A stretch of DNA of 64,000 nucleotides from Trachythela sp. YZ-2020 (lineage: Eukaryota; Cnidaria; Anthozoa; Malacalcyonacea; Clavulariidae), in NCBI GenBank assembly GCA_016169945.1, contig JADLSH010000138.1:1601501-1665500 (forward strand), read 5' to 3'. The notes beneath the pieces are model-generated. The model was not told the origin of the DNA and did not search any database. It saw nothing but the letters and a program-made list of their open reading frames with translations. Shown piece by piece: positions 12,001 through 21,066 of the stretch. Both the position numbers and the translations under genes were made by a program. Position 1 is the stretch's first letter. The number at the start of each line of letters is the position of its first letter.

Positions 12001-14710
12001 GGGCTGAGCTTCCTTAGCTGCCCGATTTGCCTCCCGCCTGTGCCTAATTAGCATTGACGAGGACACTATATATCTGATTTTCTCTCAAAATGTGACAGTG
12101 TTCATACAAAACAATTGGTAAAATTTGAGAAATTTATCTTTTATCTAATTACCAACAGATTACTAAATTTCCCAAAAAATTACCAAAAAATTACTAAAAA
12201 TATTTAATTACTAAAAAAGTACCAAAAATTGCCAAAAATTACCAAAAGTAATTAAAATTACCAAATCTGGTCACACTGTGCCAAAAATAAAATGCCAAAA
12301 TGGCAGTTATTTTTATGACGTTTGCATATAAAAACAAAATCGTTGTCTTAGCCAATCATGATGTAGCTAGTTACCAGTTTTCTCTCGGCTTTAACTCGCG
12401 CATGCGCATAACTTAAAAAACCGTCCATGACAAAAAAAAATGGTGGACGACTTTGCATTCCACAATGTTTTCACATACCCGGGTGTAAATATCCGAGCGG
12501 AATTAGTACCCTCGCACGGCGCTTCGCGCCGGCTCGGGGACAAGAACCCGACGTGTGCTAGGCTTCGTTTCATGGCTTTTCAGTGGAAGATGTTCAGTCG
12601 GAACAGCTCCCGTATCCAACGATTTCCTCGTCCCATCTACAAAAGAGACAAGACAGCTTTTACTGGACTAGTCTTCGAAGTAAATGCCTATTTGTAATAT
12701 TGTATATCGCCATTATCAATGAATATGAACAAAGATCTAAACAATTATCATATTGTGCACGATAAAACTAGTCAATACTTACGATCAACAATCAATTCTG
12801 CTTTAAAATGCAGTTCACATAAATAGATGTTGTTTTTGTCGATTCTTTTTTTCAACTCTGGTGTCATTTCTCTAATTCGTAAAATCACACGAAGCCATTC
12901 TTTGCGCACGGTGCTTTCAATGCCTTCGTCTCGTCTCCATCAGTCCGTCCAGGAAAAGGCAACTTGAACAGCGAAAGATCGCTCTTTCGGCTAGTTGGAC
13001 AGCCAAAGAGTGCACAGTTAGCACCTGGCATTGCGTAGCTACAGAAAATATTCTAAATTTCGCCAGAGAAAGCAGTTTGCGTGACGATTTTCGGTGTAGC
13101 AGTATGTAGCGTCCCATATTACAGTCTATATATTTGCTTGTCACTCATGCACTAAACTCGGCACGTGACCTCAATAAATGAGAACAATAACATATTTTGG
13201 GGGTGTGTCCGACTAGCCAAACCATCTTATTTCATTAACTGTGATTAATGCAATACACATGTGGTAACGCGTAGTAGTAATACACGTACCTTCTTTAGTT
13301 TAGTTTAGAGACTTTATTTAAGCAGGATATAATAACCTTTTCAGTGACAAATACACTGCTATCCATAAAGGTCTGAAAATATTGATAACATATCCTTCTT
13401 GGATTGAGTGGAATTTTTCTTAATTTAAAATTTGTAATCATGCTCAGAAAAGCCGATTTCATTTTAAATTCATCAGCCCCAAAAAAAAGCGTTGCAGCCC
13501 ATTTTCAAAAAAGTGTTAAAGCCACTAGGCAGACTGTGACTGCAACGTCAGAGACGACCAATTTCGACCAATCTGAATGCAGGAAGTGCCATAGACCCTC
13601 GACAATTTCTTGTAATAAGGGTTGGATTTTTACTGGACCAGTAAAGCCCGGGAAAACAGTTTAGGACTGATAGAGCTTTCCCGACAGTATAAATAGATTG
13701 AATTAAATACTCTATTATTTGTTGTATTTTAGAATTCATGGAGATCGTTCATTTCATTGTGATATCTGTGGTGTTTGCTTGGATGTTCAACTTCGTGGAA
13801 ATCACAAATGTCGTGAAGGCTCAGCCCATGATGAATGTTGCGTTTGTTTGGAGGTAGAATCTAAATTTGAGGAGTTTTTTTCAAATTTCTGGCGTAACTA
13901 AGTTTAAGTTACGTCCGGTAATTGGCTTAATAGTGTATTGGACTAGTTTTTTATGTTAATCGCACGATTCTGCAGCATTCTCTTTTGTACCAATATCACT
14001 TTCCGAATAGATGAAATTCGCTATACTATTCACTACGAAAGGGTTGAAGTCGAAACAAGCTGTAATAGGCTTGCTAATTTAAACGGAGTTCTAAAATAGT
14101 AATTCTTAATGTTTTTGCAGGATATTTTCACTGGAGGTCGAAAGCTTCCATGTTCTCATAAAGTGCACAAAGAGTGTGCAACTCAGATGATACGTAGCGG
14201 AATGTGAGTACTTATATATTGATAATTGCAGACCAGACAGTACACATTGATTACCTACAGTAATGAGGAGATCGGCTGTACTTAATGATACGCACTGACG
14301 TAATGGCCTTGGGGTTGTGGAACTGTTTATTCATACTATTAATTTAACGCGGTCGTATATATTACTGCTGTGATATACCTTTTTTGTCGACTAACTAGCC
14401 TTTCTCTGCCATTTGTGGCTTTCTTTCGAAACGATGAAGTCTTTGTATATTTTTCAAGTAGCCTAGACCTTAACGAAAACAGCCCACTACAATTTCCGTT
14501 TGTGTTGCCCTTGAACATTGCCTAAAGTCCACATTTCAGTTATTACCTTTACTCTGACTCACCTAAACCTGACACGTTCGACTTTTAGAAACATACTAAA
14601 GTTTTCTGTATTTCTTTTGCCACAGTACACGCTGCCCAATCTGTAATGAAAGCTTTGCTCACAAACTTGAACGACGACCAATCAATTCAAGAAAACATTC
14701 TGAAAAATAA
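1..14710 (+). CDS. DED/CHY/RING-H2 ubiquitin ligase gene, left copy (5' cut by window)
   Basis: Six exons are visible: 1-166 (3' part of the large first exon), 1670-2037, 2698-2816, 13733-13853, 14121-14203 and 14626-14710, with TAA at 14708-14710. All introns are GT-AG and all phases match (942 nt, 314 codons). Exon 2 carries the CHY motif (LCHHYKRHC) and later Cys pairs; exon 3 continues it and ends in HCEKCGICR; exon 4 is the CTCHY module (FHCDICGVC, HKC) and opens the RING with CCVC; exon 5 gives LPCSHKVHKEC; exon 6 closes it with CPIC. That is a complete C3H2C3 RING-H2, so E2 binding and ubiquitin transfer are expected, as in the Pirh2/RCHY1 family. The DED lies upstream of the window edge in this copy and is inferred from the right copy. 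Intron 3 is about 10.9 kb because of a transposon insertion; its splice sites remain intact. Family call is strong; expression is unknown. Confidence 0.75.
190..1323. other. Intron 1 of left gene; MITE-like sequence, no gene
   Basis: From about 270 to 760 there is C-rich sequence with repeated 'GTCCG' motifs, beginning GGGGCCATTCACAAAGGATG; it resembles a decayed DNA element, but no ends could be fixed. 770-1000 partly matches 30770-30920 of the right copy, so it is old intron sequence. Short open frames here show no domain signature. Confidence 0.4.
1324..1397 (+). repeat. tRNA-derived SINE head
   Basis: A box A-like TATAGCTCAGTTGG and a box B-like GGTTAGATTCC sit at tRNA spacing, with flanks (GGACTTT and AGAGGCC) able to pair as an acceptor stem. 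The anticodon arm does not fold well, so this is a SINE promoter or tRNA relic rather than a functional tRNA. It lies in intron 1. Confidence 0.5.
2362..2488. mobile_element. Foldback hairpin MITE (left arm, intron 2)
   Basis: Two arms of about 55 bp (ending ACATGGGTGCGCGG and CATCCATGT, meeting at GATATCTCAC/GTGAGATATC) surround a GC-rich tip CGAGTGAGCGCAGCGAACGAG. The same hairpin is found in the right arm, so it predates the duplication. Confidence 0.65.
3178..4324. mobile_element. TTAA-flanked inverted-repeat element
   Basis: Ends GGTGGCTCCCTACAGT and (A)CTGTAGGGAGCCACC are flanked by TTAA at 3174-3177 and 4325-4328, as in piggyBac or Kolobok elements. The interior (1147 bp) is AT-rich with no recognisable transposase; small open frames at 3546-3743 and 4126-4356 show no known motif. 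It is nested in the 10.26 kb element. Confidence 0.6.
4374..5351 (+). pseudogene. Decayed zinc-finger protein of the 10.26 kb transposon
   Basis: One frame runs from ATG 4374 with an acidic N-terminus (MDDDLEAIVSIPEQSDDEN), is stopped by two adjacent TAA codons at 4554-4559, and continues with a C2H2 finger (FPCDRCEKVCKSKGGLTRH, then H) and helical sequence. It shifts frame near 4850-4950 and ends with GPLSYIAGYVLSKL and ARSRGGLVTPCHDLIQILE. From memory, this N-terminal finger plus C-terminal 'YIAGYV...GGL' pairing is common in multicopy transposon genes of corals and anemones. The stretch between is much too short for a transposase core, so this looks like an internally deleted, dead copy. 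Its position near the left end of the TIR element suggests it was that element's own gene. Confidence 0.5.
5352..6311. other. Non-coding interior of transposon
   Basis: AT-rich sequence between the decayed zinc-finger gene and the Polinton. I see no gene, clear repeat or RNA. Confidence 0.5.
6697..8072 (-). pseudogene. Polinton-type packaging ATPase, frameshifted
   Basis: Two abutting open frames form one HerA/FtsK-like genome-packaging ATPase. The upstream part (7527-8072, 181 aa) has a C2H2 finger (Cys28, Cys31, His42, His47), a repeat of about ten residues around DKSxxxYMN, and a Walker A GPSQSGKT at residues 137-144. The downstream part (6697-7530, 277 aa) has a Walker B IIILLDDLM (32-40), the polar LLLQNMF strand, and the SRNAQYLALFRSP region typical of this family. 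The frame changes near 7527-7555; with no other break seen, one small indel may separate them. The last codons lie inside the left terminal repeat, and the matching bases of the right repeat carry the same codons inverted at about 8851-8900. The product would pump DNA into virus-like particles; here it is not expected to be made. Confidence 0.72.
8105..8200. repeat. GGTTCCTGGGGGTTCTGTAGG minisatellite
   Basis: Imperfect tandem copies of a G/T-rich unit of about 20-30 bp (GTTCCTGGGGGTTCTGTAGG). They lie between the divergently read ATPase and zinc-finger genes, in what would be their shared promoter region. Confidence 0.6.
8277..8831 (+). CDS. Zinc-finger/acidic-tail protein of the Polinton
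   Basis: An intact 184-codon frame. It opens with one C2HC-type finger (Cys3, Cys6, His19, Cys24; FCGKQFSRGYNLRRHE), then an acidic Ser/Thr/Glu linker, a helical middle (about 65-140) and a C-terminus ending in an Asp/Glu run (FDEEDDDEETDD). It is transcribed away from the ATPase and stops just before the right terminal repeat. I recognise no enzyme. Similar small finger ORFs near Polinton-like ATPases are, from memory, common in cnidarian genomes; a DNA-binding or regulatory role is a guess. Unlike the ATPase it has no break. Confidence 0.6.
   Translation: MSCKFCGKQFSRGYNLRRHEKENCPLREQQRDMSETESQIMDSEDYVSTTSTHGSESETEDPWIPMIEEAKQRSNTAFEEMKEILINSGLDEQSATDKAYTNILPELQKELENIYMQRLLWMKQLKKDPVHRKIMKTKDALVESDDFDPEEALEAAIDKRKFLIKRLLKEYDFDEEDDDEETDD
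9298..10024. other. Transposon interior, no gene
   Basis: AT-rich. A block near 9405-9450 (CTAGAAATACATGCTTGCAG) recurs near 11184, so the tandem duplication below may begin here with strong divergence. No gene was seen. Confidence 0.45.
10025..10872. repeat. Direct duplication, copy 1
   Basis: Begins ACTCTATATTTCTTTTC and ends CGCCGGCTCGGGGA. It repeats in the same orientation at 11327-12540 with small differences. It contains no convincing gene. Copy 1 lacks the hAT MITE found in copy 2. Confidence 0.8.
11327..12540. repeat. Direct duplication, copy 2 (with hAT MITE)
   Basis: Same unit as 10025-10872, lengthened by a 366-bp insertion at 11913-12278 and its 8-bp target duplication. Without these the lengths are 840 and 848 bp. 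Confidence 0.8.
11913..12278. mobile_element. hAT-type MITE, 366 bp
   Basis: Ends CAGTGTGACCAGATTT and AAATCTGGTCACACTG are perfect inverted repeats, flanked by TGCCAAAA at 11905-11912 and 12279-12286. The sister duplicate has the empty site. The interior is rich in TTACTAAAAA-like motifs and has no gene. An eight-base duplication and CAG...CTG ends fit hAT. Confidence 0.85.
12541..13242. other. Right end of the 10.26 kb transposon, no gene
   Basis: Contains the inner matching block near 13148-13171 and the right terminal repeat. Open frames at 12440-12765 and 12917-13144 show no domain. Confidence 0.45.
13252..13732. other. Intron 3 remainder with probable LINE 3' end and TTTAG repeat
   Basis: Three TTTAG units near 13296-13312 are followed by sequence resembling a LINE 3' end (GAGACTTTATTTAAGCAGG), inverted relative to the right arm. 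A frame of 86 codons at 13404-13664 is also open in the right arm (28222-28485), but the two arms match at the DNA level throughout, so this is weak evidence for coding. Confidence 0.4.
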
Positions 14711-15708
14711 CCATGAACGGGTAGCCAAATACCTAAGACTTTCATATGCATACGACAAGGCTCTCCTTGTCGCCGCATGTGAATTTCTAAGTACGGGAGG
14801 CTATTCGTTCTCTTATTGTAAGTATTCTATATATTTTCATACAGAACTTGAACCAATAACCTCCAGCTGGGTTCTGCCCAGTTAAGCTGAGGCAAGCCTG
14901 GGAAAATTTGGGTAATTAAACTCATTCCCGGAGCCACCCAGCGACAGCTACAACTATACTTTCAAAGGTTGTTGAGACACCCTCAGTTTTAGATCGTTAT
15001 TTCTCCCCCTCCCCAATCAATGTTCTTTTCCCAATTAAAAGATAATAGCGCCTTAAATAAGAGGGTAAGCGAGAGTGGGGTTATAAAATCTCTTATTTCA
15101 CAACATTAATCAACTACAACTTCACTGTCCATGTGTTTTGTACGTTTCGCCCGACGAAAGGGCGTGGTCAGGACATAGCGTAAAGGGGCTTGCCAAAATC
15201 AAAATTGTCCATTTTGGTTCCATGATACTAGCGATAATGTATCTAGTGTCGAAAGCACGAGAGCTCTACGGGGTATGGGGGCATGCTCCCCCAGAAGATT
15301 TTCATGAAATACACCCTAAATCCGAAACACTTTTCATGAAATACACCCTAAATCCGAATGTATTTATTTTATAGAGCACCGCGGCGCATGTTAATATTCC
15401 TCTTTTCATTTATTTAGATCGACCTCAATTTGAACTTTTCATTATTTTATATTATAGTAGTTTAATTAGTTGAATCTGGCTTTAAGCATAGATATAGGCA
15501 TATGTAAACAGGGAATTTTAGTATTTCAAAATATAATAATATCACCTTTATTTGAAAACTGATTTTGTAACCAATAGGTTAAATTACATCAGAAATTTAC
15601 AATATTTGTATCTACTGTTAAAAAGTATTAAGTTATCGTTATATTACATTATTAAGAATATTAAAAGTTCAAAAATAGCAAAGTCAATAGGCCTATACTT
15701 CTACTCAG
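14711..15708. other. 3' flank of left gene; non-coding with repeat relics
   Basis: Matched inverted at about 25400-27225. It includes a direct repeat of about 33 bp around TTTTCATGAAATACACCCTA (15297-15360; single in the right arm), a hAT-like GGGGGCATGCTCCCCCAG motif, and the intact TTAA (15482-15485) that is occupied by a MITE in the right arm. Confidence 0.55.
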
Positions 15709-16872
15709 TTATTTACTGTTTTCTTTGGAAATAATTTGAGGAAAAAGTTCAGTTCTACATAGATAATTATTATACTTGCATCTTGGTCGCAATTCATAGT
15801 CTGTTGTTGCTTTATGGTGCAATAGTTCGCTTAGTTTGTCATTATTCTCATTCTTTTTAAAAAATTGTTCACATAATGTTTCTCTCCTTGCTTTTAGTAA
15901 AGGGATACCAGTAAAATTCCGGGCTTCTCTGTAACTCATTAATGGCAACGAGCTTCGCAAAGCCCGCCGCTGAATCTTTTCAATGTCTTCGCTCAAATGC
16001 TCTTGAATGTTAAAATGCTAGACTTGGCAGGCGTATTCGAGAACAGGTCTTATAATAGTAGTGTACACAGTGATTACCGTGTTCGTATCAGCGCTTGATC
16101 GTTTCAGCACTCTCAGCATGTAGAGTCTTTTTCCTGCTTTTTTGACAACATTGTTTACGTGTTCGTTCCAAGTCATATTATCCTGAACAATTAGTCCCAG
16201 AACCCGAGCTGATGATACACGTTCTACAGCAACGCCATTTATAATTAAAGGTGGGAAGTCCTGTTTATCTTTTGCAAAGTCTATTATCAATTCTTTGCAT
16301 TTACTAATGCTCAGTTTCATATTATTAACGAAGGTCCAATTATAGATAATATCCACAAGCTCTTGGAGGATGCTATTGATATCCGGTATAATACTTTCAG
16401 TGATAGTACTATCGTCGACGTATTTCCATCGGTTATTCCAGGCTGTGAGAAGGTCGTTTATCATAACGAGAAAAAGTACTGGTCGCAGAACTGTTCCTTG
16501 TGGCACACCTCCGTTTAAAGTTTGCCAATTTGATACACAGTTAGCTATCTTGATGCGTTGTTTTCGTTCAAAAAGGAAACTTCTAATCCAATTTGTAATT
16601 GTCGATGGTACCTTCATTTCATATAACTTGTACAGCAGGATGTTGTGGTCTAGAAGATCGAAAGCTTTCGAAAAATCGAGCAAGAAAACCCTTACAGCGG
16701 TTTTTGATGGATCAGTTTCATATAACAAGTGATGTACAAAGCTTAATAGGGCATGAGTTGTAGAGGAGTTTTTTAAAGAACCAAATTGTCGCCTGTCAAT
16801 CAGTAACAAAACGTTCACAGGTTTTAGACAGAGTAGATGTAAGCGAAATGGAGCGAAGGTCTTTGGTGATGT
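15709..16872 (-). pseudogene. LINE family A reverse transcriptase, left copy
   Basis: Non-LTR reverse transcriptase. 16018-16914 covers RT blocks with FLLDFSKAFDLLDHN, GGVPQGTVL and the catalytic KYVDDS, then the thumb region. An in-frame TAG near 16018 separates it from 15709-15996, the C-terminal region (IQRRALR...PLMSYREARNFTG). About 28 bp are deleted near 16797 relative to the right copy, which shifts the N-terminal frame. It is 5' truncated with no endonuclease. CR1/L2-like by motif. Confidence 0.75.
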
Positions 16873-16944
16873 CCTCAGGTCATGATATTTTTGGAATAGA
16901 TAAGCATGCACCACTTCAACACAAAAAAACCAAATCGAAGAAAA
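16873..16944 (+). pseudogene. LINE family B fragment (endonuclease/RT linker), left arm
   Basis: Codes for DIFGIDKHAPLQHKK, the linker after the LINE endonuclease domain, matching the 5' part of the minus-strand LINE at 22858-24240. It is cut off at the BEL LTR start. Confidence 0.55.
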
Positions 16945-17135
16945 TGTTGAAACTTCATGTAATACATAATATAGTTTTTGTTAAGAGAACACGTGAACTT
17001 GACACTTGCGAGGAGTATACTGTAAACGACTGTGATTTAACTGTGATTCACGTTTATTTATTAAAGACTTAAACTTTGTCTGTGACAGTGACTTTCTTAG
17101 GAGACGTAGCGACTCCAGATCGTACGTTTTCGACA
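16945..17135 (+). repeat. BEL 5' LTR (191 bp)
   Basis: Starts TGTTGAAACTTC and ends TTTTCGACA, directly before the primer binding site. It is short for BEL, and with no second LTR the 5' boundary rests on the TG start and on the loss of LINE homology with the other arm. Confidence 0.6.
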
Positions 17136-17138
17136 TAG

Positions 17139-17156
17139 TGGCGATCCTGCCAGGAC
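17139..17156 (+). other. BEL primer binding site
   Basis: TGGCGATCCTGCCAGGAC lies three bases after the LTR end. This TGGCGA...AGGAC form is the usual BEL/Pao tRNA-priming site. Confidence 0.65.
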
Positions 17157-17518
17157 TAAAACATCGATAAACTTGAGAAAAATTGCCGAACTTGGTCGAG
17201 ATGTGAACGGTGTATTATAGACGGTGAAAGAAGACAGTATTTTACAGCAATATTCGTAAGTTCATGAACGTTAAATTTGTGAACAGTGCTAGGAACTTGT
17301 ACTATTGTTGAATTTTACTTTATTTTCAATCGGATTAACATTTAATCTTCACTGATATTTTGGGGGATTGTTTGTGAAATCAAGTGAACATATATTGAAC
17401 GTGACCGCGCAACTTAGACATTTTGGGATCTGGTAACGAACTGCGTATACTTCATCTAAGCTAATCGAATAGGATCTTACTTCATTTATTATCGTATAAT
17501 TGGAAAATTAACGTTGAC
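17157..17518 (+). other. BEL 5' leader
   Basis: Untranslated AT-rich leader between the primer site and the first gag ATG. No other feature seen. Confidence 0.5.
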
Positions 17519-17758
17519 ATGGAGGAGATATTAAAGGAGTTAAAGGGTAAGATGAAAACATTACAATTTAGAATGAGCAAAACCACAGATGTTGTAAGCA
17601 AATGTGACAAAGAGGCTATGGAACGACAACGGTTATCAGTGGCCACTACTTCTACGGCAGTCAACAATCTCAAAGAGAGGATTGAAGATCAGATGCTGAC
17701 TGATGGAAAGACGGGTGAAGAAGTGCAAGTCTGGTCAAATGACGTTGAAGGCCTGTAG
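17519..17758 (+). pseudogene. BEL gag N-terminal frame
   Basis: Starts MEEILKELKGKMKTL, a coiled-coil-like gag N-terminus. It ends at a premature stop (17756-17758) after VEGL, where the reading frame shifts relative to the following long frame. Confidence 0.6.
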
Positions 17759-17811
17759 CGGAAGCAGATAACTGTACTCGTCAGCTTAGTAAAGAACTGA
17801 GAAATTTAGAG

Positions 17812-20800
17812 TTGGCAGCACAGGAAACTGTTATGATGCAAGAACAACAAACGAAACTCCAATTCGAAAAGGAACTAACAGAACAACGGCTACACCAGGA
17901 ACAGGAAGCTGCAATAGAACGGAAGAAACTAGACCTGGAGTACCACGAAAAGATGAAAGATGTGCAACAAACCTCTTCTACAAATGTATCAGCAAAGATG
18001 CCAAAGCTAGTTATTACCAAGTTCAATGGTACCCCCAAAGATTGGATCAGATTTTGGGGACAATTTCGAGCACAAATTGAGGAGTCAAGCGTGGATCCTG
18101 TCACCAAATTCTCGTACTTAAAAGAGCTGGTAGAAATGAAGGTGCGAAAGTCAATTGATGTTCTACCATTCACAAAGGAAGGCTACGAAAGAGCGAAGGA
18201 AATGCTAGAGAAGAAGTATGGAGACACTAGCGAAGTAGTTAATGCTTATGTGAAAGGCATATTGGAGCTACCCACCATAACTGAGCGTGATGTGACAAAG
18301 ATTCATAAATTTTACGAAACACTCCAATACAATGTCGAGTCTTTGCAAACATTGGGAAAACTTGATAAGCTCGATGCAGCAGTTCGTTTCACTGTGGAAA
18401 AGTTAGCGTTGATCAAGAGCGAGCTGGCAATGATGAACGACAAGTGGAGCGAGTGGAACTTTCTCGAGTTTGTGGCAGCACTCGACCAGTGGACTCGTCA
18501 CAATCCTGTTATCAACAGCTCTACCAAGAAGATTCCAAAGGAAACGGGACGATCCTTTGCTTGCATTTTCTGCGATAATGAGACTCATAAAGCAATAAAC
18601 TGTGACAAAGTAGTTAAGACAGAAGAACGTAAGAGGATTTTAGCAGCAAAGCACCTGTGTTTCAATTGTGCTGGTAGTAAGTATAGAGCTGTCGAGTGTA
18701 GAAGCAAAACCCGATGTCAAGTGTGTCATGCAAAGCATCATACCACCATCTGCGAGAGAAATACAGAACGAAAAGAACCTGGTATGACTGCCAATCACAT
18801 CGGCCGAAGTGAAGTGGTACATCCAGTGGTAGTCGTGCGCATCAACGGTTACAAATTTCGAGCCTTACTGGACAGCGGTGCCAGCCATTCTTACGCGTCG
18901 ACAACAGCTATTGATCTTAGTAGGGCTAAGGTGAAATCGACTAGTCTTCGTCAAATTGCTATGCTAACGGGAATCACAACCAGAACGATGCAAGTGTATA
19001 GCGTTCAAGTCAGTTCCTTGGCCAACGATTTTAGCTTGAATGTGAATCTCACGAAGATTGAGAACAAGGACCTTTTGTCATTGGAGAACCCTCGTTACAG
19101 CACACTCATTCAAGAATGTGAGCATCTTAAAGAAGTACATATGGATGATGATGATCCCAAAGATCTTCTTCCAATTCATCTCATATTCGGCGCAAACGAC
19201 TACGCGAATATACGTACCGGAGAGAAACTACTCGTGGGTCGTATGGGGGAACCTGTGGCAGAATGTACAAGATTCGGTTGGGCTATGATGTCACCAGGCA
19301 CGGAACAAGAGACAACACTTGGTTGCTTGGCTGTTAATTCGACAACTGACTACGATAACCTCTGTTCATTGGACATACTTGGACTAGCTGATACTCTTGA
19401 TCACAAGGAGCATTTTATGGACGAGTTTAAAGAACAGCTGACAAGGAGTGATGATGGGCGATTTGAGACCTCTTTGCCCTGGAAGCCTAATCACCAACTA
19501 CTACACAACAACTGCGAAGGAAGTTTACGAAGAACAAACGCACTTGTACGAAAGCTGAAGCGAACGAACATGCTTAATGAGTACGACGCAGTGATTCGAA
19601 ATCAACTCAGTGAAGGCATTGTCGAAAGGGCCCCACAAGAGGTTACCGGAAAGGAATTTTATCTGCCCCACCGAGCGGTTATTAGAGAAAACGCCGAATC
19701 CACCAAGATTCGTGTCGTGTATGATGCGTCGACCCGGCCTAATGAAACCTCTCCCTCCTTGAATGACTGTCTGCTCACTGGTCCTCCACTTCATAACCAA
19801 CTTTGGTCAGTCCTTGTCAGAAATCGTTTGAACCCAGTGGCACTCACAGGTGATCTTCGAAAGGCCTTCCTCCAAATCGTAATTCGTGAACCTGATCGGG
19901 ACGCCCTGCGCTTTCATTGGATCCGTGATCTACAGTCCACCGAGATGGAAGTGCTTCGCTTTACTCGGGTCGTTTTTGGCCTGACATCGTCGCCCTTCCT
20001 ATTGAACGGAGTCATTGCTCAACATCTAGAAGCTATAGAGCCCCGATATCCCGAGAGCGTAGCAGAAATTCGTAAAAATCTGTACGTCGACGACCTCATA
20101 TCTGGTGGACCTACGACCGAGAAAGCCGCGGACCTTAAACGTGATGCTGTTGAGATATTCGAAGAGTCCCAGTTTTATTTGCACAAATGGCATTCTAATG
20201 CTCCCGAACTTGAGTCTGACTTGAACGATGATGAACCCACCTTTGCAAAACATCAACTGAATGCTGACCACACAGATAACCAGTGTAAACTCCTCGGAAT
20301 GAAGTGGAATAAACGAAAGGATGTTCTTCAAGTTTATCTTCCTAGCGTACCTGCTGTCCTAACGAAACGTGGTGTGTTAGCTTACCTTGCCAAAGTCTAC
20401 GACCCTCTGGGGGTAATCTCACCAATGTTACTTGAAGGAAAGTTAATCTTCCGAGAAATTTGTGAATCCAAGGTTGGATGGGACGGAGCTCTTCCAGACG
20501 AACTGAGAAAGCATTGGTCCAAATGGGAGAGTGGTTTACCGAAAGTCCTGTCGTTTCCTCGTTGCATCCCAATCTATCGTGAAACGCTGACAGAGATTCG
20601 ATTACATTCCTTTGGGGACGCAAGCAAGAAGGGAGTCTGCGCAGCTGTTTACGCGGTGATCCAGCAAGAATCCTACACTGCACAAGCTTTGGTGACAGCC
20701 AAATCCCGACTAGCCAAAACAAACCTAACGATCCCAAGACTTGAACTCATCGCAGGGCACATGGCTGTGAACCTCGCCGTCAATGTCAGAAAGGCCCTTC

Positions 20801-21045
20801 AAGGTTTCAAGTTGGCAGATAAACTCTACTGTTGGCTCGATAGCACGGTGGCGTTGTATTGGTTGAACCATGACGGGAAGTATCGGCAGTTCGTTGAAAA
20901 TCGGGTCAAGAAAATGCGAAGCCATGAAGACGTGGTCTGGCGACACGTGCCTACAGATGCTAATCCAACAGATTTGGGGAGCAGGGGACGTAATGTCGAT
21001 GGTAACAAATTGTGGTGGAATGGTCCAGATTGGTTGTCGGACTAA
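17812..21045 (+). pseudogene. BEL gag-protease-RT-RNase H polyprotein
   Basis: 1077 residues. Gag/DUF1759-type capsid region (about 60-240; KLVITKFNGTPKDWIRFW), then CCHC-like knuckles (CFNCAGSKYRAVEC, CQVCHAKHHTTIC), aspartic protease with LLDSGASHSY, RT with LTGDLRKAFLQI and the catalytic YVDD (NLYVDDLISG), and RNase H with SFGDASKKG, PRLELIAG and WLDSTVALYWL. An in-frame TAA at 21043-21045 closes this frame; the same frame continues in the integrase part, so the stop is a nonsense change in what was one pol. The RT core shows no further break. Confidence 0.85.
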
Positions 21046-21066
21046 TGCCAGTGGCCACCTAATCTT

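Larger units (their letters stand above)
2984..13242. mobile_element. 10.26 kb TIR transposon with 9-bp TSD, nested (Mutator-like by TSD length)
   Basis: Terminal inverted repeats start ACAGTTAATGAAATAAGATG and stay perfect for about 29 bp; a second matching block (GTCACGTGCCGAGTTTAGTG) lies near each end. The element is flanked by GATTAATGC at 2975-2983 and 13243-13251. The right gene copy has the uninterrupted site with one GATTAATGC, which proves insertion into the left copy. A nine-base duplication suits Mutator-like elements, but no DDE core was recognised. Inside are a broken zinc-finger protein gene, a TTAA element, a Polinton and a tandem duplication. Confidence 0.75.
1..16944. repeat. 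Left arm of large inverted duplication
   Basis: Sequence 1-16944 recurs inverted at about 24165-31120: gene exons and introns, a hairpin element, 3' flank and a LINE all match in reverse order. The match stops exactly where a BEL LTR begins (16945). The arm is longer than its partner mainly because of the 10.26 kb insertion at 2984-13242. The outer end lies beyond the window start, since the right copy continues past the matching point. Confidence 0.85.

Noticed and set aside
10770..12700. THAP- or other zinc-finger-type exon in the duplicated GGCGCTTCGCGCC region
   Set aside because: Frames there lack the needed Cys/His spacing and are not preserved past the duplication end.
13404..13664. 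Open frame conserved in both arms within intron 3 (with CRKCHRPST)
   Set aside because: Introns are conserved at the DNA level between arms anyway. No splice signals join it in phase, and exons 3 and 4 join correctly without it.
16945..17135. Interpreting the BEL as a complete, recent insertion
   Set aside because: There is only one LTR, and stop and frame breaks plus a truncated integrase show it is a relic.
19525..20737. Minus-strand open frames inside the BEL pol
   Set aside because: They are antisense shadows of the RT and RNase H coding sequence.
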